From Mytilus trossulus (taxonomy: Eukaryota; Mollusca; Bivalvia; Mytilida; Mytilidae): a stretch of 64,000 bases of DNA. Location of the stretch: positions 7,185,916-7,249,915 of the forward strand of contig NC_086375.1 of the NCBI RefSeq assembly GCF_036588685.1, given 5' to 3'. The number at the start of each line of letters is the position of its first letter. Position 1 is the first letter of the stretch. Below the pieces are notes generated by a model. It saw only the letters and a list, made by a program, of their open reading frames with translations, was not told the DNA's origin and did no database searches. Of this stretch, positions 11,231-24,499 are shown one piece after another. Position numbers and translations under genes: made by a program.

Positions 11231-12849
11231 TTACAAATAGATCAATTTTTTCTGTTTCTTTTGCCAAGAAATTGTCAGTTCGTTTTCGACTTTTAAGTTT
11301 GAGTGTATCTTAGTTACTTTTCGCCTGTCTGTTGTTACCCTTGAAGAATTTAATCTTAACTATGTGTGGCATTCGAATGCACAATCTTCGTGGTGTGCGA
11401 CCGATGATTCCTGAAAAAATTATTTTAACAAATCGGCTTCTGATGTCTTGTAATAGATTTTAGAACAAAGATTTAATATATTTTTAGTTAAGAGTGTCTT
11501 TAAGTAGACAGATGTTTTAGGATAGTTTCATGTAGTTAAATGGACTAATGATTAAATGGACAGATTTTGTTCAAACCAAATGTTTTTGCAGTTACCTGCA
11601 ATATTAATAAATATAGATCCTCAATATAATTTAAAAAAACAAAACAAAACAAAGAAGAATTTGATGATTGATGTTTAAAAGACTGGTAATCCTTTTTGAT
11701 AATATGAATCGATATTTCTCATGATCTGAATTAAGAACGTGTAACAAAATCTGAAAGGGGAATGATTAATAAACATATACACCATCAGCATCAGGCTGAA
11801 TTAGTTTATTGACCTCGAGGTGTATTATTGACCTGAGGAGTAGCCGAACTCAATAGTTGTATAGGAGGACAATCAACTTACAATTTGAACAATAGCTAGT
11901 CATTAAGTGTTTTATTGTACCGAAAGAGACAACAGACAATAAATGTTTTGGCTAAAGCGATTATGGTTATATCGAAAGCAGAAACACAACCATACTGTGT
12001 AACTCTCATGTTGCCGTTGGGACCCATGTGTCCATACTTTTTGTACCCGAGAGGAACATATGTTCATGTTTTAATTTATACTAGCTTCTCATCATTGCCA
12101 TAATTCTTTTAGATAATAGACCGATTATTTAATAGTGATTTTTTTTTCTTTAATGGATCCAAAATGTGACGTTCATTAATGCGTGACGTCATATATAGAA
12201 TATATCGCCATTGTTCGGCATGTAATATCCAAGACATCCAATAAACTCATCATAGATATTCTGTCGTATTTTCTGGCACAGAGAATTACAAACTCCAAAA
12301 ACTACTGGCTGCAAGCTGAGGATACGTCACACACTGACACAACCTTAAATACAATAGGTCAAAGCAACAGCATAACTCCCTCGGTATAATCAACATCCTC
12401 GCATCCAGAAGCTGCAGTTGTAATTTCGTGAAATATTATGACGCTCGCGTTCAAATGGATGCATTGGCGGCAAATAGAAATCATTCCCCGATCAAGTAGC
12501 TTGCAATTTGAAAAAAAAGTGAAATTTGGTGTTCTTATTCTGTATAGAGTATGTTATAAATTATATACCTGAGTGTTTAATTTAGGTTTCGTTGTGTATT
12601 TTTACACAAATAAAAAAAGTTAGACATCCCTGATATATTGCATTTTTTTTACCAAAAGAAGTTGATTTGAATATTAATATTGATTTTAAAAAGACCAATG
12701 TACAAATGTACCTTTAAAAAGATGTGACCATACATGTTTGACAGTCATTAAGATATCGACGTATTGTGCATCGTATAAATTTGAGTATTTAAGTCCGGCC
12801 ATTTGAAACTTGTATCCAGACACTGTGAACAAGGTACACAGACGAATAT

Positions 12850-13860
12850 AGGTGGCTCAAAGATGGCAGAGTATCGTCATACATTCATCAGGATTATCTT
12901 ATAAAGCTGTTGGGCGACAGATGGGCTACCATTATACTGTATTCACCAGGCTTGTGTGGAAACAGATCCAAACAAATGACGTAAAAGACTCACAAAGATA
13001 GACCACTGGTGACATCGCAGCGAAAAGACAGGGCACTGCAACGCCTGATTAGACGAATGTCATTCACAACAAGTCCTGTTCTTAAAAGAGAATGGTTACC
13101 GTAAAGACAGCTATCAACAAGAATCTTGTGAAACCGGTTGAAATCAGAGGGACTAAACTCAAGGAGGGTAATTTGACGTCATATTTTAAATGAGCGACAT
13201 CAACAACTGCCTTTGTCATGGTTCTCGTCATGGTTGGAACTTTGAGAACTGGCGCAAGATTCGTCAGTCATACGAGAGCAGTTTTTTTCTGAATGTTACA
13301 GATTGAAGTTTGAGAGCTTGGAAACATAAAAATACAGCATATATCCGAAGGAACATCCAAGCAACTGTCCCTTACGGTGGATGTTCTGTGATAGTAAGGG
13401 ATGCATCTCTCATAAATGCAAATTGTACTCAGTGACTATAACAGGAAACCTTAATGGCGATCAACACGTATACGTACATCAAATAAGTTCTTTAGCCAGT
13501 ATTTGTTCCTAATTTTGATAACCACCCATCAGCTGCAATACCTATATCTATGGATGACAACGCTAGGTTGCATCGTTCAAGGGCAGTTATAGCATTTCTT
13601 AAAGGCGCAGGTAACTGCTCTTCCATTGCATGCCACAAGCCCGGATTCTAATCTGATAGAGCATAAATGGGACACGTTAGGGCATGGGGTACCAGTTTTC
13701 GAATCACTTATACAAATGTTACGTCAGTTGGAAGCAGCATTGCACCAGGAATGGCGGATTTTGCACAGCAAGAAATCCGACGACTGACTTGAGAGATAAA
13801 ACGCCGAGTTGAGGCCTGCATCCAATCAGGTGGTGGTTTCACCTGATATTGGATTTGAAC
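12850..13860 (+). pseudogene. Tc1/mariner-type transposase relic, copy 1
   Basis: A broken transposase gene inside the intron before the LRRCT exon. Its start encodes a helix-turn-helix region (LSYKAVGRQMGYHYTVFTRL), here with a 5-nt loss near 13,000 relative to copy 2. Later parts encode GCISHKCKLYSVT, then DDNARLHRSRAV (13,553) and LIEHKW (13,653-13,670), the second D and third acidic residue of a DD34E-type catalytic triad. Several frameshifts separate them, so no protein is made. Clear terminal repeats were not found; a weak candidate is CGTTGTG near 12,590 against CACAACG near 13,923. Confidence 0.75.
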
Positions 13861-14262
13861 TATGAATATCATTATCAGACTTACAGTGGACGTTTTTATG
13901 TGAAATCAAAAAAGTGTCATGCACAACGAACGCAAAAAGTCAATACTTAAAATAGACATGATGAAGCGTTTAAACAGGACTTATGGTTTTGTGGCAATCG
14001 ATTCAATAAATTATCATTTTTGTTGAGATTGGTTTGGGTTTTCTTAATATTTCTTAAACCTAGTTTTATCTTATAACAGGGTAAATTACTTTTTTTTTAC
14101 CCTTATCGTAATATTTGTCAATTCGAAAAAACGTGAAGATGCTTAACTTTTTTCTTTGTGCATGTTTATATTTCTTATTTTAATTATTCAAACATCCGTA
14201 TGTTTATATGTTTACCAGTTTAACAACTTAATTACAATTGTGTTGTATTATGTGTTTTTGAA

Positions 14263-14482
14263 TTGCAATATTGTACTAAGCTAGACTGTAATCACAAAAA
14301 CATGACGCTAAATTTATTCACATCAAATTCAAACAGAGATCTTGATTTGGTATGTGATTGCAATGTTCCGTTTTGGTCATGGGTAAAATCACAATCGTTT
14401 CATGAAGACTTTGTCACCTGTTTGGATCGGGGAAATGTGAAACTGTCAAGTCTTCAAGAAAGTGATTTCGATAACTGTACCT
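14263..14482 (+). CDS. LRR gene 1, LRR C-terminal cap (LRRCT) exon
   Basis: Open frame ending at donor GTAAGT (14,483) in phase 1. It shows the LRRCT pattern: hydrophobic lead-in, then CDC, FWSWV, and later cysteines in FVTC and NCTC, which pair as disulfides in this fold and cap the LRR solenoid. The start is uncertain. The open frame reaches back to a stop at 14,221, but no in-frame AG acceptor in phase 2 is visible. The AG at 14,279-14,280 would give phase 0. It joins in frame (phase 1) to the EGF exon at 15,917. The equivalent in gene 2 (63,503-63,722) is almost unchanged, which argues against simple decay. Confidence 0.75.
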
Positions 14483-15916
14483 GTAAGTATTTTGATGATA
14501 AAAAAGAGCTCTCGGGAGGGAAAGGCAATATAAAAATGAAAAATTATCGCTTAACAACATGTGTCATCTAAACCTTTTGAAAACAGTTATTTGTCATAAT
14601 TGCAGAAGACGTTAGAAAGAAAAAAATGTAGATCTGGTCATAAAAAAAACAAAGAAGCAAACTATTTATATCATATGAGCAGAATGTGACCGTTTACAAT
14701 TATACTGATGCGTGTATCATAAATAAATTTTACTGATAACACTTGAATGAATAAATATACACGTCGAGAGAGAGAAAGCTAATTTTCAATTATTCATCTT
14801 ATTTTCACATCTCTTGAGCAGTGGTGGAAATATTTTTCACCACTAATGTATTATCGGTTCTCAGCAAATGACTGGTCGAAATTTAATTATGACGATAACA
14901 TTTCTGGACTTTTTCTTAATTTTTCCTATTGTGATGTCCTAAAAATAGGCGACATGCCTTATGACGTCACATATAAAGAACACAGCTGTCTGCAAATCTT
15001 TGAAAAAGGTAGAATAAAAATCGTCTATTCCTACACTCTCAACAGTTAAATTTCAATTATTTAGAAAGCTCGACAAGCCTCCCGCTTTAATAATTAGAAT
15101 TTAGATGCCTCGACTGGAAAAATATCTCATACACGTGTAGCAGCGATGGAATCTATATTGGCATATACAAAAATTAAACAAATGGAGGCTGACAAGTATT
15201 TTTTTACATTCATAAAGATGATCGTTATATTTGTTAGATAAACGTTAAGATGACTCGTAATTTGTGCAAACAAGAAATTAAACATTCAAACTAGTCTTAG
15301 ATACACAAAAATAACACAAAAGAAACACAGAAGAGCTATGAATGCAGTGATAGGCTTAGGAAATGTATATTCATTAGAAATGCTAACAAAAACTGTGTTT
15401 TTGTAAATAAATACAATCTAAATCATTCGCTTGAAACAAAACTTGTCAAGATAATCCCGCAATACTCTTTCATCAGTATAATTAGCAGAATTATCAAAGT
15501 TGTAACTGGTTTTTTTTTCAATCCAATAAAGAATTAAGGTATCCATATCTCCCCTTTTCCTATATCTTTTTCGTGATGCCTAGCTGACTGATGTCTATTC
15601 AATTTTCGTTTTTTAATGTGATTGACTAGAATAAAATTTGAAGAGAAAACGCGTTGTCACTTTAAAAGTAAAACTATCGGGTCAAGTGATAAATTCTAAC
15701 AACACAGAAGAAAACAAATAAAAAGCACGACACTGTGTATATTTCTTTTAAATGAAAGTGATCGGAATATGATAGACAACATTACGTTAAGAACGCGCAA
15801 CTTATATGTAATATAATGTATTTTTTTATTTATATTATTCTTTTATTCATGCCATACTTACACAAAAACGTTAGAATTTCACAAATTCAAATTGTTATTT
15901 TTAATACTAATCACAG

Positions 15917-16027
15917 ACGACTCATGTTATCCTGACTATTGTTCAAATGGAGGATCTTGTAGTCAAAACAGCTATGGTGATTTAGTATGCTCGTGTGTCG
16001 GTGGATTGACTGGTACTACCTGTACAG
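15917..16027 (+). CDS. LRR gene 1, EGF-like domain exon
   Basis: A 111-nt exon between acceptor AATCACAG and donor GTAAAT, phase 1 on both sides. It encodes 37 residues with six cysteines spaced as in EGF domains (CYPDYC, then GGSC, then CSC, then a final TTC). Symmetric 1-1 phase is typical of EGF modules spread by exon shuffling, and it fits the phase 1 end of the LRRCT exon. The protein would be LRRs, cap, then EGF, as in some secreted or type I membrane receptors. I find no transmembrane or cytoplasmic exon downstream, so the C terminus is unknown. This region lies just past the duplicated block. Confidence 0.8.
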
Positions 16028-16079
16028 GTAAATGGAATATAAACAGTTTGAAAATATTATAAAATTGACAAATGAACTG

Positions 16080-16330
16080 GGAAAATCGTCAAAGAGACAA
16101 CAACCCGACCAAAGAGCAGAAAACAGTGGAAGGCCACTAATAGGTAATCAACACGTTCAGAAAATCCCGCAGGTGGCCTCTAATCAAAATGTGAACTAGT
16201 TTGGCGAAAATGGACGTCGAACTAAACTCTTAAACATATAAATGAACTAAAATTAAAAAAAAAAACAACAAAGGCCAGTGCTCTTAACTTCGGACAGTCT
16301 CAAACATGCGGCGAAGTTTCGTCAGATCTC
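16080..16330 (-). repeat. Dispersed repeat R1, inverted
   Basis: Reads as the reverse complement of 10,375-10,620: AAAGAGACAACAACCCGACC, GAAGGCCACTAATAGG and AGGCCAGTGCTC are the complements of R1 blocks. It lies in the intron after the EGF exon. Confidence 0.7.
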
Positions 16331-17794
16331 AACCATCTCCCTATAGCTCTAGCTAATGTAGCATGTTATAACATGTTTCTATGCCAAAGATGATAATACA
16401 ACTACTATCATTACAAAAATCATATTTTTTGAATGCAGATTCACAAAGGAAATGCATACTTATATGATGTATTCTAATGAAATTCGTTTGTAACAATTAT
16501 TTACATTGCACGTTGGCAAGTATTTTGAGGGGTTAGATTCCACATTTTAACATTGCGTTACAAATAAAACCACCATTTTCAATTCCTAGTTTTTGCGGGT
16601 ATGTAATTTCTCAAAAAAATAACAGAAAGACCCATTTTAAGACTATACATCTTATCTTTTGTCTATATTGAAACAATTCTTAAGAGAAGTATAAATACGT
16701 ATAGTATTTATTTTTTACATCCGCAGTATACATATGACGTCACATTGTTTAGATGCTAAAGACGATGCAGTGGTTTCGCGGAGTTTTTAATTTATGGCAT
16801 TTTTAAGCCAAAATATTTACTAAATAGAATTTATTTTGATTTGTGTCATCATAATAGTGATAATGTATTGTATTTTACGCTTGGCGTTCGTAAAAAGCTG
16901 TCGCAAATTGAGTTTACGCGGAGCGTAGCTTGGTAAAATTTACGATAGTAAAATCTACGCTTTACGGAGGCTAAGCTTAAATACAGTTATTTCCTCATTT
17001 TTAATTGAACAGACAATACTTTATATAATACATGTATGTTATGGTCAATAATCGGTTGATACAATAAGGTTAATTTTAAAAGCGATTTGTGTAATTTAAA
17101 AGTTTTACATGCATACCTTATTAACTTACTTACTTACAATTTTTATAATAATAATTGTAATTCGTGTATTGTACACCTGCGTTTGATATTATATAGACAT
17201 GATATATTGTTCAATTTGGATTAGAATGAACAGGACAATTAATGATGAATTCCAGAAACATGTTTATAATTCATTATCAAAAGCGGGTAGGGTAAAGAGA
17301 AATTGTTAGCCTTGTCGTTGAAATTTGTAAACGAAATAAAAAATAAAAAGTCTTTGTCTATGTTAAAAGTTCCTATTTATTGCTTCTTTACAGATATAAT
17401 TATCATAATGCTTTATACAGTGCAAAAATAAATGTTTGCATATTGCTTTGTTATAACATACGCATTTACTAACTTTGCCTAAATCATATATATAGAAAAA
17501 TGGTTTCAGATTTAATGTTGTCGAAATTATATATCAATGAGAAATGCAAGTAACTGCTTATTATTTAATAACTTATTTTGTATTTCAAGTGAATGTATCG
17601 TATAATTCATTTTTTCTAATACGTTAAATTTCTTTTTATTACATCCAGGTTAATGTAAAAATTAATAAACGTATGTATTGTCATCATCAGTGAAACAAAT
17701 CTATATACTTCAACCAGATTATATTTTCACGATCATTGTAAAGATCTTGCAGGTTGTTTTTTGTAACTTTAGAAATGTGTAAGATGTGTAATGA
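16331..17794. other. No gene seen
   Basis: AT-rich sequence downstream of the EGF exon. An imperfect inverted tract around 16,870-16,975 (TTTACGC/GCGTAAA-type blocks) is the only structure noticed. Further exons of LRR gene 1 could be hidden here but none stands out. Confidence 0.5.
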
Positions 17795-18060
17795 ATGCCT
17801 TAAAGACAAATCTCTATCCAATTCAAAATTTGTAAAAGTAAACCACTATAGGTCACGGAGCCTTGGCTAACACAGAACAGCAAGCTATAAATGGCCACAG
17901 AAATTACTAGTGTAAAACCATTCAAACAGGAAAAACCAACGGTCTCATCTATAAAATAAAAAAAAACGAGAAACGAGACACACTTATGAACCACATCAAC
18001 AAACAACAACCATCAAAAATACGGCTTCTGACTAAGAACATGTGCAAACAAATGCACCAG
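17795..18060 (+). repeat. Dispersed repeat R2, long form
   Basis: Carries AAGTAAACCACTATAGGTCA, CCTTGGCTAACACAGAACAG, AAAAACCAACGGTCTC and AACAAACAACAACCATC, matching 8,395-8,690 block for block. Confidence 0.65.
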
Positions 18061-21060
18061 ATTAAAATGTTGTAGGTACCAACTTACTAAATCATTAGTT
18101 TAACATCACAACATAGAAAGACACTCTATAAAGTATGAATTGAATTGGCAATGAAATAGATTAACTCAAACAAAAGACATATTATTAAAAGCAAGTGAAC
18201 ATAAACTAAACGAATCAATTTGATCTATGACACAATGTAGATACAATGTAAGAACAATATAAATTAAAGTATGCATATTCTTGTATTTCATAGGTATGGA
18301 CATGGTTGTGATTATGTGAAATAAAATAAAAACACAGTACTTTTGATTCATACATTATAACCTTTATTCAAATTATTTTCAATTTTACAAACTACAGTTT
18401 TAAAATGAAAATAAAACGCGAACTACATCATTAAAGAAAATGCAAGAACATTATCATTTCAAACATTATAAATAATAATAAACCATAGGTTGATCAGCAT
18501 GAATTCTCCAAATTCAGGTAGAGCAAACCTGTTAAACCTTCCTACTTCACTGATAGAAAAAGTTGTTGATAAGATACTTTTTTGAAGTCACAACCGAGGA
18601 AGCGTTGACTGAATTGTTACTGCGACATGGAACATGTCTGTAGTCATCTGTTAAAACCAAATCCGTATCGGTTAAATTCACTATCGAGGGAAGTAGTTCG
18701 TACATATTTGTATCGAGAAAAGTAGTTCGCAAATAGTACTATCAAAATATCATTGCATTCATTTTATATTATGGAAGTGCGATTCCTTATTTCGCTCTGT
18801 TTGAGTGTAGCTTGTTTTGGTCTTAATTATATTTCTAGCTGTATTGAAGTCTTAAAAATATTTGTTAACAATTATGTTTTGTTCAGTTGCAATTACTATG
18901 TGGAAGTGAACTGGTCATAGCTGACTGAACATTATGTAGAGTTTTGATTATTTGTCGACAATATCATGTGAGTCGTTTTTATTTCTCCAAAAATCAAAAG
19001 ATCAATAACATTTAGCTGGGAATAAAAAGAACCAAATCCAACTTTATTTTAACTGTAAATCTATAAAGGCAACTGTAGTATGTTTAAAAGTAAAAAATCA
19101 ATAAAAATAAAACAAATTTGGGTTGCAAACTAAAGCCGAGGGAATACATCAACGATAAGAAGAAAACCATGAAATAACAGAAACAGAAGTGTAACAAAAA
19201 CAACAGCAATGCACCATACATATAGAAACGAACTATTAGTATTAGATAATAACTGACATATTCCTGACTTGATTCAGATATTTTAAGAAAAAAAATGTGA
19301 ATTGTACCTGGTTTTGTGGCTCACCACACCTCCGCGATTTATGGCAATGTTAAATATACCGATATATAAGTATGTACTGGTCTAAATTGAAATCAACGTT
19401 CAAAGCTATGCATGATTGCGTTGGATAAAACCCCATTTTTTTTATACGTGAGCATGTATAACAAATTTCGTTGTAGAGGGTTCTAAAAGCAGCACAAACA
19501 ATATTTACCGAAAGACCAAAAGAGTGAAAAAGTATATTTTATCAAAACTGTTTTGACTTACAGGTAGCACAACTGATGTTCTTAAACCCTGATGACTGCC
19601 ATTGACGATTGCCAAAGGAATCGATCACAAGATGTAAAAAATGGATCTTTATATTAATCTAATACCAAACAGAAAACAATAAATATATGTTAATCATCAT
19701 AAACAGTACACAACTTTAATAGCATAAATTATGTCTTTTCATCTTGTTCAGTCTATATTTCTGTCGAAGATTATATAACTATGCGTAAGCCTTATTTTAG
19801 TATTGGTATTGTCATCTGATAAAGTCATGTCAATTTTAAGTTGCCCAGTTTTATCTGCCTTTAAAATGTTTATGTTTGAACCCGTCGACCCGGAACTTAT
19901 CAATTATTGGATATATTAGTTATTTGGAAAACAAAAAGTCCTGGAATGGAGTATTTCTTAAACAGCAGCAATTGTCCTTTATTAGTTAGAAATAAAGTTG
20001 AATTCTTTGATTCACTGTTTTACGTCAAACCCGGTAACAAATTGAAAACTGTACCTATACACATTATTTCAAGTCCAGATTTCTTAGTATTCGTATAATC
20101 ATCTTAAAATTAGAAAGTCTTACTGATTAAAATATAACAATAGGGAACAATTTGACAAGGATTGAATTTAGTAGTGTCAACCTATTGATTATGACCAGTG
20201 TATATAGCAAAATCAAAATACACCGTTTGGTGGTGCGCCTGTCAGATGCGAAACATACATATAGGTAAATAGGTAACAGGTGAAAATACTATTGGTTTCG
20301 GTATCGGAATCGACCCAGAACTTGTTAATTATTGGCAATATTTATTATGTAGAAAACAAAAGGGTCTGGAGTGGTGTAATTTTAATTAACACCCTGTCCT
20401 ATATTAGCTATATATAAAGTTGAATTCTTTGATTTTTTGTTTTTTAACCAATGACGGCTGAAAAATTTGACCTCGTTATTTTATTATTATAGATATGGTC
20501 ATAATGTATTAGTCATCAACATTAAATTCCACCTGCAGAAAAAAAAAATAAGGTTGTGACCAGCATTTGTCTTTAAAAAGACTATGGTTCCTTGCATCAG
20601 CGTCATATGGTCTCTGGTTGGTAGTTATATCATTTACACATCTTCTGATTTTAATACAATTGACAATGTCTTACTCATTTGGTGCAAAATTAGAGAATAT
20701 GACGTTGACATCAGAATTTTTTTATTTCTTAATAAACACGAAATACGGAATTATGTGACCAATGCATTTGGTCTTGGAGAAAAAATCATATCATACCTCA
20801 AATTTATCAACGTTTTAACAAATTGAAGATATCCTTTATTACTTTTTATTGCAGCCTTTATGAGGACATTACTTTGTTCGCTCATCAAAAAGTTTACAAA
20901 AGGTTGATCTGTTGTATTTCTGTATTATTATATGTTGTATCACTACATGCAGTATATCATTTGAATTTTACGTAAAACAGTCATGATCCTAGTAAACACA
21001 TGTATTGCTATTGGAATAAATTCTCTATAAACATACTTTGAAAAACTTTGTGTAAATAAC
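18061..21060. other. No gene seen; diffuse repeats
   Basis: A SINE-like stretch at 19,120-19,285 shares GCAAACTAAAGCCGAGGGAA-type blocks with 46,640-46,720. Two related segments at 19,880-20,060 and 20,310-20,450 (TTATTGG...GAAAACAAAA...CTGGA) look like diverged copies of one unit. Open frames of up to 80 codons here have no recognisable domain. Confidence 0.45.
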
Positions 21061-21069
21061 CTTCTCATA

Positions 21070-21135
21070 TATACCAAAACTAAATAGTGTACGCCGGACG
21101 CGCGTTTTGTCTGCATCGGTGACACTCGAAACAAA
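21070..21135 (-). repeat. Decayed copy of the hammerhead-bearing repeat
   Basis: On the minus strand it reads GTGTCACCGATG, then AGACAAAACGCGCG, then TCCGGCGTAC, a damaged form of the repeat at 47,424-47,469. The catalytic CTGATGA and GAAA are both altered, so it should be inactive. Confidence 0.55.
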
Positions 21136-23430
21136 ATTATTTAAAGTCAAAATCAAGTTTTGTTCATATTCTTTGAAGTTTATTTACATGTTTCATAATT
21201 AATTTTTTTAAATTGTTATTTGTAGAGTTGTCCAATTGACACTCACAACACATCTTCCTATATCTATTCACTCTTAAAATTTATTCTTACTCATATGGCG
21301 GGTTTTATTAAAATTCTATTTTCATTTAAAATTAAGGTAGTGTGATACATTACCAGCAACAAGCTCACATTGAAAAATCAACTTTGTGTAAATTTCTGTT
21401 AAGTCAATTGGTTTTTGTTTGGGTTTTTTTTTATGATTGATTTTTTAATACTTTTTTTTAAGTGCAAGGTAATATTATTAATAAAAAGTACCATAGAAAT
21501 TCACATAAATTGAAATCAATCTTACCTGAACCAATCAAAAATGTATGCAACGATAGGAAAATATTAAAGATATTTATTGTTAACAGTAAAACGAACCAAA
21601 ACGTCTTTCTCTAAAATATTTTACTGCATACAGGAGGTTTATCTTGATAAAGTTATAATATTTTGAATAATACTCTTGCATAATTGAAACTTTTATACAG
21701 GAATGATGAGATTCTACATGTATGTGCACACCCGAATCCCAGCATGGACCATTGTTTATCACACCCATAAAGTTATCTAGAACTTGTGTTGTCGCCTTTA
21801 TTCAGACTTGGTAAATATACTAGTCAACAAAAGAAACGATACAAGACTTTTTTTCAAATTAAAGATAAAGTTTTCCGTTCATTGGAACAATATTGAAGGA
21901 AGTAATACTTAAAATCATTATGGAAATATAAATCCGTTAAAAAATATTTTGTTTTGCTTTTGTGACGTTTTTTTCGCGAATTTGTTTTTTTTACAAAATT
22001 TACATAAAACGACAATTTTAAAAACAGAAGTTCCAACTAATGATGCCAACCTCTCATTTAAAGGTAAAGACAGTGTTTGCCATCAATTTGTTTTTAAAAA
22101 TCGTCCGGTTTCTTCGTTTATTTGTTAAGCAAAGTTCGGCCCCACGAGAAATCGTTAAAATGTATACAGTATCAACTGATTTACCATAGACAGTATGTGT
22201 AGAGCGATATTCAAAAAGCGGTAACAATCTTAAAACTAATCCGAAAGGTTCGAAATTTACTATGTGTTGTTTTCATATATAAAGCATTGATTTGAGACGA
22301 AAATATTTTTTTTTGTTTGCATTTTTTGAGATTTCAAAAAAACCTTTTTTCCCAAAAATTTGAATTCAATTTCATCACAAGAACCCATATACATTAATGA
22401 TTGAAAATAACACTCTACAGTGTATATTGTTCTACACGTTATTTATCATTCTTTGTGTTAAAGGCATCGTGTCATAGTATTTCAACTGTCATAACCTTAA
22501 CGAATTACAAGCGAAACAATGCCTTTTGGCATTGTTTATCGGATGTGGATGTAGTGTTTTGCTGTTAACGCAGCTCTCGTAGTACTTTACCATTAATCTC
22601 ATTTTTATGTGAACCTTTATTGACACATATGTGTCTAATAAGAGTTGGAGTAAGAATGCTGCGGTCGTAGTTCAAAGAACTTATAGATGTTTGCATATCC
22701 GCCTTAACACTGCTAGAAATTAGCCAGAAAGAAATCTGTTTTTTCTAAAATTAAGTGAAATTATCAGGCGATAATGTAGATGAGAAGAAAAGTAAAAGGA
22801 ATTACAGATAAACTTGGTGTGACCGTTAAAGAGGGAAACTTGATTCGGAGTGATGATGCTGATACAAAATTGTTAAAATTTAATGAAGCTAACAAAGTTG
22901 CATTTGAGATAATGTTTAACATAAAATCTTGTTAATAATTATTATTTTGAATACGAACCATACTGAACCTATTTACTTGAGTAACAATAAAGGTAGTTAA
23001 AAACTAATGAGCAGCCATAAGTTGAACATCATGGAATACAGTAAATATCTCATCATGAAATTTTCTAATTTTACATCAAATAAAGACTTATATCATGTAA
23101 TCCTATTAAACGTAATTGTGATACTATACATCTTTTACAGAACACGTTTGACAAAATTGGATAAAATTAAAAGTGCTGTTTTGAAAGACTGACGAAACAA
23201 GACGTGTTTAACAAAGAGGAACAGCGCTATACAACCTTGTCAGATTTCATATGAACGTCGATCACTTTACACAATCAACTCTTCAATCATCTGACCAAAG
23301 TGAATCAACATCATGAAAAGACTTTATAGTAAAAACAACATCAGAATCTAGTAACATTTAAGTTAGTACTTTGGAATGATAAACTTACATTATCATTCTG
23401 TAAATGTAGTTATAGAAATTGAAAACTTCT
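21136..23430. other. No gene seen
   Basis: AT-rich. Contains a small perfect hairpin near 22,517 (CAATGCC, TTTT, GGCATTG) and a 51-codon open frame at 22,780-22,935 with charged composition (KVKGITDKLGVTVKEGN) that I cannot assign. Confidence 0.45.
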
Positions 23431-23439
23431 GGTATAAAC

Positions 23440-23602
23440 TGAAAAAGAATTAACAAGTTTAAATATGTTTAAAAAGGAACAAAACAGAAAAAAAGGAAAG
23501 TAAAGTAAAAAAAAGAAGAAAAAAGATTTAAAAAAGCAAAGAAAATAAAAGAAGGAAAAAAGAAAAAGAAGGAGAGAGAGAATAAAGAGAAAAGAACGGC
23601 TC
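23440..23602 (+). repeat. Purine-rich (A/G) low-complexity tract
   Basis: About 160 nt almost entirely A and G on the plus strand (AAAAAGAAGAAAA, GGAGAGAGAGAA). The antisense open frame across it is a composition artefact. Confidence 0.8.
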
Positions 23603-23913
23603 AAATATGGATATTCGGGATGGAGGTGCGTAATGCAGCCAATATTAACTTGCCAGTCACCATCCTGGATGAATGCAGAGTAACCATCTTAGAAGGAAAG
23701 TCCAGAATTTTAACACTATCAAAAAATGTCTTTCACTCCTTTATCAAGGTTATCAATTCACAATTCTATTGCAACAACGTTTGTAACGTTCATTTTGATT
23801 GGATAACGTAACTTATTTACATGGCATCAATTGATAATTGATGCTATGGGACGGCACATTACAGATTTTGAAAACATGTTTTAACGTTGTTTTCTGTCAG
23901 TTTCATTTGAATG

Positions 23914-24078
23914 GGGATACCAATAATGTATTTTAAGCTACGACGGCATCAATTGGGGATTTGATTGTCGCAAATACTCGTTTACTGTCTCTTTTTACGC
24001 GTCGCCAGTAAACTTAATTTGCGGCCATCAAATCCCCAATGATGCCGTCGGAGCTTAGAATATAATACCGTTATCTCC
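23914..24078. repeat. Foldback element (long hairpin)
   Basis: The left arm (AAGCTACGACGGCATCAATT, then GGGGATTTGATTGTCGCAAA, then TTTACTG) is the near-exact complement of the right arm (CAGTAAAC, TTTGCGGCCATCAAATCCCC, then ATGATGCCGTCGGAGCTT). Arms of about 55 nt extend weakly to about 75 nt around an 18-nt loop. It looks like a small foldback or MITE-type element. Confidence 0.85.
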
Positions 24079-24499
24079 TAATTGCATTTTAATTTTACTA
24101 GTATCAGGAATAAGTCATTTCAAAATGTGCTGGATGAAGCATCAATCTGAGTGGCTTTCATATTACAGGGGGATATGATTTAAACCGTCAACAGTCACAT
24201 TTTGAATAACAATAACACAGAAGTAAACTCTGTACAATTCCTTACAATATTCAGGTGTTAATTGTAGGCAACATTACACACATTTATAAGTCTGCTAGAT
24301 ATAATTAGTATTTGTTATATCGATGATGCTGAATAATTAGAAGCCTCATACATTATGTGTATAAAAGAGGGGCGAAATTCATCAGAGGGACAGTCAATTT
24401 CATAGATCGAAAATAAACTGACAACGTCATGACTAACAAAGAAACACACACAATAATAGTACAAAACACAATATAAAAAGCTAAGGCTTATCAACACCG

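Larger units (their letters stand above)
1..14752. repeat. Segmental duplication, copy 1 (3' part of LRR gene 1)
   Basis: This stretch is nearly the same as 51,108-64,000, in the same orientation, so the two are head-to-tail tandem copies. The alignment starts at base 1 and still holds where the window ends, so the true length is unknown. Copy 1 is about 1.9 kb longer, mainly because of a five-unit tandem array (3,076-4,260; one unit in copy 2) and about 890 bp at 7,495-8,385 absent from copy 2. It lacks about 60 bp at the right end of the TA-flanked element (near 4,990) and about 110 bp near 7,060. Exons, splice sites and most repeats are shared, so those repeats predate the duplication. Confidence 0.95.

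Noticed and set aside
18547-18732. Antisense 61-codon frame with a protein-like composition
   Set aside because: No domain, no clear splice signals and no second copy to compare, so it cannot be supported.
22780-22935. 51-codon frame from an ATG with charged residues
   Set aside because: Short, with no family resemblance and no splice context. Recorded only as an unassigned frame.
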